A DNA stretch of 10,695 bases from an uncultured Bacteroidota bacterium (GTDB lineage: Bacteria; Bacteroidota; Bacteroidia; Flavobacteriales; UA16): assembly GCA_902535565.1 (NCBI GenBank), contig CACAUH010000047.1, positions 1 through 10,695 of the forward strand. Direction: 5' to 3'. How positions within the stretch are numbered: position 1 is the first letter of the stretch; each line of letters opens with the position of its first letter. The notes beneath the pieces are model-generated. The model made no database searches. It had not been told where the DNA came from and saw only the letters and a program-made list of their open reading frames with translations. Both the position numbers and the translations under genes were made by a program. Below, piece by piece: positions 1-5,042 of this stretch.

Positions 1-502
1 CGGCCATGCCCAAGGTGTTGAGGGAAATCGTGGCCCCGAAGGCCCCTGCCCCAAGGGTAGAGGTTCCCACACCCCGCTGGACCTGGATGTCATCCGTGCC
101 ACTGGCCAAGTCGGGCATGTTGACCCAAAAGACACCCTGCGATTCACTGTCGTTGATTGGAATGCCGTTGAGCGTGACGTTGATGCGGGTCGGATCCGTT
201 CCCCGAATGCGAAGACCGGTGTACCCAACACCAGCACCGGCGTCAGAAGTCACCACCACGGAGGGCGTGTAGCGCAGGATATAGGGTAAATCTTGGCCCG
301 TATTGCGATCGGCGATTTGCTCGATATCCAAGGTTTTCGCCGCAAACGGGGCGCGCTGAGTTGCGCGAACCGCGGTCACAGCTGCGGGCTCAAGAAACCG
401 AGAAATTGTATCGGTTCGGAGCAGATCAGACCCAGAAACCAGACCTTGGCCTAGGCCGACAACGGGCATAAAAAACAAAAGTAAAAATGTGGTGGATCGC
501 AT
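1..502 (-). CDS. TonB-dependent outer-membrane receptor, probable thiamin-class importer (N-terminal part; runs off left edge)
   Basis: The minus strand is open from an ATG at 502 to the window edge (167 codons). The first 20 residues look like a Sec signal peptide (MRSTTFLLLFFMPVVGLGQG). Near residues 39-46 a TonB-box-like stretch AAVTAVRA follows, with no carboxypeptidase-regulatory-like domain before it. A plug domain begins near residue 55. It shows ILRYTPSVVVTSDAG, then GYTGLRIRGTDPTRINVTLN, GIPINDSESQGVFWVN and IQVQRGVGTSTLGAGAFGA, all standard plug features of ligand-gated porins. The beta-barrel lies outside the window. Such receptors import scarce nutrients across the outer membrane using TonB/ExbBD energy. 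Thiamin or a precursor as substrate is inferred from the TPP riboswitch in the leader; THI-box-controlled outer-membrane receptors are known in Bacteroidota. Genes further left could include a PnuT-type permease and thiamin pyrophosphokinase, but they are not visible here. Confidence 0.93.
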   Translation of the reverse strand, partial: MRSTTFLLLFFMPVVGLGQGLVSGSDLLRTDTISRFLEPAAVTAVRATQRAPFAAKTLDIEQIADRNTGQDLPYILRYTPSVVVTSDAGAGVGYTGLRIRGTDPTRINVTLNGIPINDSESQGVFWVNMPDLASGTDDIQVQRGVGTSTLGAGAFGATISLNTLGMA

Positions 503-525
503 GGCGTTTCAGTTGTGGCCACGCA

Positions 526-561
526 GGACTCCGTGTAGACGGACCCGACCGCTCATGCGGT
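526..561 (-). promoter_or_regulatory. Two tandem hairpins between TPP aptamer and start codon (candidate expression platform)
   Basis: Leaving the aptamer on the minus strand, the first hairpin is ACCGC-ATGA-GCGGT (548-561), with a perfect 5-bp stem. The second (526-546) pairs GGGTCCGT with ACGGAGTCC around the loop CTAC, about 8 bp with one bulged A and two G-U pairs. Neither is followed by a U-tract, so a classical intrinsic terminator is not evident. They end 23 bases before the start codon. They could be the switching part of the riboswitch or simply leader structure. Confidence 0.4.
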
Positions 562-565
562 GTTT

Positions 566-632
566 CGCTTCCTTCCCGGCATGACCCGGACAGGTTCGGA
601 GGGTGTGATCTCAGCCTTTCGGCACCCCTGCG
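566..632 (-). promoter_or_regulatory. TPP riboswitch aptamer (THI box), compact form
   Basis: Read on the minus strand, the THI-box signatures come in the right order. AGGGGTGCC leads into a minimal P3 (GCC-GAAA-GGC), then CTGAGA, CACACCC closing P2 with GGGTG, GAACCTG, and GGGTCATGCCGG for the P4/P5 arm. P4 is CCT pairing AGG. P5 is CGG pairing CCG, capped by GTCATG. A short P1 (CGC with GCG) closes the structure exactly at 566-568 and 630-632. The whole aptamer is only about 67 bases. It lies 63 bases upstream of the receptor start at 502 and begins a few bases after the predicted transcription start. TPP binding would be expected to lower receptor expression. The J4/5 loop differs from the usual consensus (see findings). 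Confidence 0.93.
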
Positions 633-640
633 GACAAGGA

Positions 641-670
641 CAAAACTAATCGCCTGCCCTCAATGTTCAA
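641..670 (-). promoter_or_regulatory. Bacteroidota-type promoter of the riboswitch-receptor gene
   Basis: On the minus strand a perfect -7 element TAGTTTTG (641-648; consensus TAnnTTTG) is preceded by exactly 19 bases and a TTG (668-670) fitting the -33 element. Transcription would begin near 634-637, directly before the P1 helix of the TPP aptamer. This position supports both calls. The start site itself is inferred. Confidence 0.6.
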
Positions 671-703
671 TGCCTTTTGTTCCACATCCATTTGCGCCGA
701 ATT

Positions 704-711
704 TACCTTTG
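704..711 (+). promoter_or_regulatory. Candidate -7 element of the cysQ-like gene (possible leaderless start)
   Basis: TACCTTTG matches TAnnTTTG exactly and lies only 4 bases before the ATG at 716. Transcription would then start at or within a base or two of that ATG, giving an mRNA with almost no leader. The nearest upstream TTTTG (675-679) is 24 bases away, longer than the 19-20 expected, so the -33 part is weak. Confidence 0.4.
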
Positions 712-715
712 TGAT

Positions 716-1030
716 ATGGCCCACGCTCCCCTCCCGGAATCACCCTTGGACCTTCAATCGGTCCTCGATCACGCGCTGGGGGTCGTGCGGACGGCGGCAG
801 CAGAACTGGCCCGCTTATCCCACACCGATTTGAACGTCGCATACAAAGGGGACGGCTCACCGGTGACCAATGCCGATCACGCGAGCCACGACATCATCGC
901 AAAAGGACTGTCAGGCCTCGGCATCCCCGTGGTCAGCGAGGAAGGGGGGCGCACCCCCCATGAAGAGAGAAAGACCTGGTCACGGATGTGGTTGGTTGAT
1001 CCTCTCGACGGAACTGGGTCCTTCATTCGC
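716..1030 (+). pseudogene. cysQ: CysQ-like 3'(2'),5'-bisphosphate nucleotidase, 3' part lost
   Basis: CysQ-family enzymes remove the 3'-phosphate from PAP/PAPS, a by-product of sulfate assimilation, with Mg2+. From the ATG at 716, about 104 residues match the family N-terminus: DLQSVLDHALGVVRTAAAEL, GDGSPVTNADHASH (45-58), the metal-ligand Glu motif PVVSEEGG (71-78), and WLVDPLDGTGSFI (92-104), where Asp95 and Asp98 are predicted metal ligands. CysQ proteins are usually about 245-270 residues. Here family resemblance stops near position 1030. The frame stays open to a stop at 1310-1312, but that tail is antisense to the hydrolase gene and lacks the second family motif (WDxAA and EAGG). None of the three plus-strand frames resumes it, so this is not a simple frameshift. 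A related inositol-monophosphatase-family enzyme is possible but less likely. The gene is divergent from the thiamin receptor. Confidence 0.8.
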
Positions 1031-1829
1031 ATGCGCTCGGGTGAAAATGGACGGGGCAAACGCCATCGAGTTTTTGGGCATTGGCGGGTCGAATCACTTT
1101 GTCCCGTTCTCCGAAATGCGCTTCCAGCACATTTGGATGTGCAGCGGCGAGTCGCTTCATGGCCTGGTGCCCGGGGGGCCAGAACTGGCGAAGAGACAAC
1201 CAGCAATCGACGACCATTGACCACATTTCTTGTGTCTCTAGGTGGAACATGGAGAACTGGAAAAAATGGTCGGGCAAGAGTCCTTTTTTGTGCAACCATG
1301 TGCCTGCGCTGACAATGCCTTCCCGTTGGCGTTCACTTTGTCCCAGCCAGGCCCTGCCGGCAAGGGTGTCGACCGCACAGCAGTAGCCAAAGTTCTTGAC
1401 CAGGCCATCGGGTGCGAGCAATACAACGCGGGAAAAGCGCTCCGGTTGCAGGGTCCACCAATGCAGGGCGATGCGGCCACCAATGCTATACCCGATGAGC
1501 GTTCCGTTGAATTCGATGCCCTCCGACTCCATGAGTGCATCCATTGCCGTGTACCATTCGATTGGCTCAATTGGCCGATGGTGGCCAGAGGATTGCCCGT
1601 GCGCGGCCAGATGCACCATCAGCAGGCCGGTTTCCTGTTGCAAAAGTGGCCGCACCGCCAGCATGTCTTCCATGGGCCGGCTGAACCCGTGCAGGGCAAT
1701 GCTGACCTTCTTTTTTCCGCTCGAAGGCGTCCAAAGCGTGTATTCCAGTTGGATTTCGCCGCGGCAAAAGACCTGCCGCCGCATCTCGGAAGGCAGGTTT
1801 TCGGGCATGGAATCCGGTGGGAGGTTCAT
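1023..1829 (-). CDS. Alpha/beta hydrolase, C-terminus truncated before the catalytic histidine
   Basis: This 268-residue protein shows the alpha/beta hydrolase layout. The oxyanion strand is SIALHGFSRPMEDM (43-56). VHLAAHGQSSG (72-82) follows, then the nucleophile elbow LIGYSIGGRIALHWW (111-125) with Ser115. The acid-bearing strand is AHFGERDKVIRPANAQKL (237-254) with Asp243. The family needs a catalytic His some 25-30 residues after the acid, usually in a GH motif. Here the chain stops at VHFHPSACE (residue 268), just short of it. I chose the ATG at 1829 because the frame upstream (to 2024) has no family resemblance and overlaps carB. Position 1808 is an alternative start. The stop at 1023-1025 falls inside cysQ-like sequence, so the last residue or so may come from the neighbouring gene. 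Substrate unknown; an esterase, lipase or acyl hydrolase is possible. As drawn it is probably inactive. Confidence 0.75.
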   Translation of the reverse strand: MNLPPDSMPENLPSEMRRQVFCRGEIQLEYTLWTPSSGKKKVSIALHGFSRPMEDMLAVRPLLQQETGLLMVHLAAHGQSSGHHRPIEPIEWYTAMDALMESEGIEFNGTLIGYSIGGRIALHWWTLQPERFSRVVLLAPDGLVKNFGYCCAVDTLAGRAWLGQSERQREGIVSAGTWLHKKGLLPDHFFQFSMFHLETQEMWSMVVDCWLSLRQFWPPGHQAMKRLAAAHPNVLEAHFGERDKVIRPANAQKLDGVCPVHFHPSACE

Positions 1830-1913
1830 GTCGCGAAGTTGAGGCAAGGATTTTTGCGCATAAACAGAGGTAGCCTGTGGAAAACGCAGCGTGTGGGAGT
1901 GGAAGGTGAGCGG

Positions 1914-1921
1914 TAGTTTTA
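1914..1921 (+). promoter_or_regulatory. Weak candidate -7 element for carB
   Basis: TAGTTTTA matches TAnnTTTG at all but the last base and would give a leader of roughly 40 bases before the carB ATG. I see no matching -33 TTG at the usual spacing, so support is limited. It lies in the 136-base divergent gap between the hydrolase and carB, which must hold the carB promoter if the operon starts here. Confidence 0.25.
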
Positions 1922-1956
1922 CCCCGGTTTTCACGGATGGCGTCGTTGCCTTCCGG

Positions 1957-1966
1957 AAAAAAAAAA
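1957..1966 (+). promoter_or_regulatory. A10 run running into the carB start codon
   Basis: Ten consecutive A bases end with the A of the carB ATG. Bacteroidota translation starts commonly rely on A-rich, unstructured upstream sequence rather than a Shine-Dalgarno. The run fixes the likely start and is also a slippage-prone homopolymer. Confidence 0.5.
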
Positions 1967-4782
1967 TGCCGAAAGACACGAGCATCAAGTCCGTCCTCAT
2001 CATTGGAAGTGGACCCATTGTCATCGGACAAGCCTGTGAATTCGACTATTCTGGGTCGCAGGCATCCCGCTCTCTTCGCGAAGAAGGCATCGAGGTTACC
2101 CTCATCAATTCCAACCCGGCGACCATCATGACCGACCCGGTTGTGGCGGACAATATCTACCTGATGCCGTTGGAGCCTGCCTCGATCGAAGAGGTCTTAA
2201 AAAAGCACGACATCGATGCCGTGCTTCCGACGATGGGGGGACAGACGGCATTGAACCTGGCCATCACCTGCGATGAGATGGGCATCTGGGAGGAGTATGG
2301 GGTCAAGATGGTTGGAGTCAACATCGACGCCATCGACATCACGGAGAACCGCGAGCGCTTTCGTCAGCTGATGGGGGAGATTGGCGTGCCCATGGCGCCC
2401 CAGGCCACAGCCAAGAGTTTTTTGGAAGGCAAGGAGGCGGCACAGAAATTCGGTTTTCCACTTTGCATTCGCTCTTCTTTTACCCTCGGTGGTGCAGGAG
2501 CATCTGTGGTCCACGATCCGGAAAAGTTTGACGAGCTCTTGACCCGAGCGCTTCACATCTCACCCATCCACGAGGTGATGATCGACAAGGCGCTGATGGG
2601 CTGGAAGGAGTTCGAGCTTGAGCTTCTTCGCGATGCTAACGACAACGTCGTCATCATCTGTTCCATCGAGAACTTCGACCCGATGGGGATCCACACAGGC
2701 GACTCCATCACCGTGGCGCCAGCCATGACTTTATCGGACACCACGTTCCAGCGCATGCGGGACATGGCCATTCACATGATGAACTCCATCGGTGCTTTTG
2801 CCGGTGGTTGCAACGTACAGTTTGCGGTGTCGCCGGACGAGAATGAGGACATCATTGCCATCGAGATCAACCCGCGTGTCAGTCGATCCTCGGCATTGGC
2901 TTCGAAGGCTACGGGTTACCCGATTGCCAAGATTGCTGCGAAGCTGGCCATTGGCTTCCACCTCGATGAGTTGACCAACCCGATCACGGGGTCGACCAGT
3001 GCGTTCTTTGAACCCACCCTTGATTATGTGATCGTGAAGATCCCGCGTTGGAACTTCGACAAATTTGACGGCTGTGATCGCCAGCTCGGGTTGCAGATGA
3101 AGGCTGTGGGAGAGGTCATGGGCATTGGTCGCAGTTTCCAAGAGGCGCTTCAGAAGGCCTGTCAGTCTCTTGAAATCAAGCGCAACGGTTTGGGGGCCGA
3201 TGGCAAGGAGCTTCGCGATCAGGAGGCCATTCTGCACTCGTTGGAGTTCCCTTCATGGAACCGCCTTTTCCACCTCTATGACGCCATCAAGTTGGGCATC
3301 CCGATGAAGACGGTGTGGGAGAAGACCAAAATCGATCCGTGGTTTCTTCGTCAGATTGAGGACCTGCTCAATGTGGAGAAGCGCATTGAGGCCTGCCGCC
3401 TTGAGGACATTTCTTTCGATTTGATGAAGGAAGCCAAGCTCAAGGGCTATGCGGACCGACAGATTGCACATCTGGTGCGGTGCAAAGAGAGCGAGGTATT
3501 TGGGCGCCGTGTGGATCTGGGTATCGAGCGCAGCTACCGGCTTGTGGACACTTGTGCGGCTGAGTTCGTGGCGCAGACGCCATACTACTACAGCACGTTC
3601 TGCGAGGACAACGAGTCGCCCAAGACGGAAGGCCGCAAGGTGGTGGTGCTGGGCAGTGGCCCGAATCGCATTGGCCAGGGCATTGAATTTGACTACTGCT
3701 GTGTCCATGGTGTGATGGCAGCCCGCGCGGCTGGTTATGAGGCGATCATGATCAACTGCAACCCAGAGACGGTGTCCACGGACAGCGATACGGCCGACAG
3801 GCTTTATTTCGAGCCGGTGTTTTGGGAGCACATCTACGACATCATCCGGCACGAGAAGCCAGAGGGGGTCATCGTGCAGCTTGGCGGTCAGACTGCATTG
3901 AAATTGGCGGAGAAGCTCGACCGTTATGGCATCCCCGTCCTCGGAACCAGTTTCCAAGCGCTGGACATTGCTGAGGACCGCGGTCGCTTTTCAACCCTGC
4001 TCAAGGAGTTGGGCGTGCCGTATCCCAGATTTGGTTCGGTGAGCTCTGCTGAGCAGGGCATCGAATTGAGCCGGGAACTCGGTTTCCCCCTGTTGGTTCG
4101 CCCCAGCTATGTCCTTGGGGGTCAGCGTATGAAGATTGTTATCAACGAAGAGGACCTCGAGCGTCATGTGGTGGACATCCTCCGCGACATGCCCGACAAC
4201 AAGATTTTGCTCGACCATTTCTTGGAAGGGGCCATCGAGTGTGAGGCGGACGCCATTTGCGACGGTGAGGACACCTACATCATCGGGGTCATGCAGCACA
4301 TTGAGCCCGCGGGCATTCACTCGGGTGACTCCTACGCAGTGTTGCCTCCTTACAATTTGGGAGACATGGTCCTGGAGCAAATTGAGGAGATCACCAAGAA
4401 GGTGGCCGTTGCGCTGGAAACAAAGGGCCTGCTCAACATCCAGTTTGCTGTCAAGGACGACACGGTCTACGTGATCGAGGCCAATCCGCGTGCATCGCGC
4501 ACGGTTCCTTTCATTGCCAAGGCCTACCAAGAGCCTTACGTTCAGTATGCGACGCAGGTGATGCTGGGAGAAAAGAAGGTCAAGGACTTTGATTTCCAGC
4601 CGAGAAAGCGGGGGTATGCGATCAAGATTCCCGTCTTCAGCTATTCCAAGTTTCCCGAGGTCAATAAGGAGCTCGGACCTGAAATGAAGTCCACGGGAGA
4701 GGCCATCCAATTCATTGACACCCTGCGAGATCCGTTCTTCCGGAAAATCTACTCCGAGCGGAACCTCTACCTGTCCAAATGA
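1966..4782 (+). CDS. carB: Carbamoyl phosphate synthase large subunit (lacks the C-terminal MGS-like domain)
   Basis: CarB makes carbamoyl phosphate from bicarbonate, two ATP and ammonia supplied by CarA, feeding pyrimidine and arginine synthesis in the cytoplasm. The 938-residue protein has two tandem synthetase halves. The first opens with LIIGSGPIVIGQACEFDYSG (11-30) and has MGGQTALNLA and RSSFTLGGAGASVV. The second opens near residue 558 with KVVVLGSGPNRIGQGIEFDY and has QLGGQTALKLAEKL and VRPSYVLGGQ. ATP-grasp metal and ATP residues are seen in IAIEINPRVSRSSALASKAT and YVIEANPRASRTVPFIAKAY. The protein ends soon after STGEAIQFI, so the allosteric MGS-like domain of the roughly 1070-residue E. 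coli enzyme is absent, as in other flavobacterial CarBs to my knowledge. I chose the ATG at 1966 because family homology begins there; the frame is open upstream. A run of 10 A replaces a Shine-Dalgarno. No carA is in the window. Confidence 0.98.
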   Translation: MPKDTSIKSVLIIGSGPIVIGQACEFDYSGSQASRSLREEGIEVTLINSNPATIMTDPVVADNIYLMPLEPASIEEVLKKHDIDAVLPTMGGQTALNLAITCDEMGIWEEYGVKMVGVNIDAIDITENRERFRQLMGEIGVPMAPQATAKSFLEGKEAAQKFGFPLCIRSSFTLGGAGASVVHDPEKFDELLTRALHISPIHEVMIDKALMGWKEFELELLRDANDNVVIICSIENFDPMGIHTGDSITVAPAMTLSDTTFQRMRDMAIHMMNSIGAFAGGCNVQFAVSPDENEDIIAIEINPRVSRSSALASKATGYPIAKIAAKLAIGFHLDELTNPITGSTSAFFEPTLDYVIVKIPRWNFDKFDGCDRQLGLQMKAVGEVMGIGRSFQEALQKACQSLEIKRNGLGADGKELRDQEAILHSLEFPSWNRLFHLYDAIKLGIPMKTVWEKTKIDPWFLRQIEDLLNVEKRIEACRLEDISFDLMKEAKLKGYADRQIAHLVRCKESEVFGRRVDLGIERSYRLVDTCAAEFVAQTPYYYSTFCEDNESPKTEGRKVVVLGSGPNRIGQGIEFDYCCVHGVMAARAAGYEAIMINCNPETVSTDSDTADRLYFEPVFWEHIYDIIRHEKPEGVIVQLGGQTALKLAEKLDRYGIPVLGTSFQALDIAEDRGRFSTLLKELGVPYPRFGSVSSAEQGIELSRELGFPLLVRPSYVLGGQRMKIVINEEDLERHVVDILRDMPDNKILLDHFLEGAIECEADAICDGEDTYIIGVMQHIEPAGIHSGDSYAVLPPYNLGDMVLEQIEEITKKVAVALETKGLLNIQFAVKDDTVYVIEANPRASRTVPFIAKAYQEPYVQYATQVMLGEKKVKDFDFQPRKRGYAIKIPVFSYSKFPEVNKELGPEMKSTGEAIQFIDTLRDPFFRKIYSERNLYLSK

Positions 4783-4997
4783 TTCCCGGGCTTTTTCGCA
4801 CCTTGGTCGGCCTTGTTGTCGCCTGGTTTGTTTTTCGCTTCTTGGACCGCATGTTCGGTGGCAGGCGCTCTTCAGCAAGTGGCCGAAATGCCCGAGGCTC
4901 TAGGGGACCGACCCCGCCGAGTGGACCGGCGAAACCGGCCAAAGACGACCATCTCGGCGAGTATGTGGATTTTGAGGAAGTCAAAGGAAAGGATTGA
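4779..4997 (+). CDS. DUF4834-like small membrane protein
   Basis: This 72-residue protein overlaps the carB stop by 4 bases (ATGA), which suggests translational coupling. It has one N-terminal hydrophobic helix (LFRTLVGLVVAWFVFRFLDR, residues 5-24). A basic, Ser/Gly/Pro-rich linker follows, then the conserved-looking acidic C-terminal motif LGEYVDFEEVKGKD. This layout fits the Bacteroidota family DUF4834: a short membrane anchor plus a tail ending in GEYVD(F/Y)EEV. The basic RFLDRMFGGRR flank suggests the tail faces the cytoplasm. Function is unknown. It lies 45 bases before the YfhO-family gene, and I recall the same pairing in other flavobacteria, which hints at a linked envelope role. The ATG at 4779 is the first codon giving the full hydrophobic helix. 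Confidence 0.85.
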   Translation: MIPGLFRTLVGLVVAWFVFRFLDRMFGGRRSSASGRNARGSRGPTPPSGPAKPAKDDHLGEYVDFEEVKGKD

Positions 4998-5042
4998 TGT
5001 GGAGGTCTACGTGACCTTCGGTCTTGGGACTAACTTGGCGGC

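Noticed and set aside
1031..1312. Open extension of the cysQ-like frame past the breakpoint (about 94 codons)
   Set aside because: It is exactly antisense to conserved hydrolase codons and shows no CysQ motif, so it is a chance open frame and not a new domain fused to CysQ.
1242..1916. Long plus-strand open frame of 224 codons
   Set aside because: It lies antisense to the alpha/beta hydrolase, whose minus-strand reading has clear family motifs. The plus reading has none.
1891..1965. In-frame upstream extension of carB from an ATG at 1891
   Set aside because: Its 25 residues do not resemble CarB N-termini. The family start (MPKDTSIKSVLIIGSGP) begins at 1966 right after the A-run.
3991..4878. 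Long minus-strand open frame of 295 codons
   Set aside because: It is a shadow of carB, which has strong motifs across the whole stretch. The antisense protein is His/Arg/Leu-rich and unlike any known fold.
5003..5017. Short inverted repeat AGGTC-TACGT-GACCT before the YfhO-family gene
   Set aside because: It is only 5 bp, has no T-run and sits in a 45-base intra-operon gap. It could be chance, and no function is supported.
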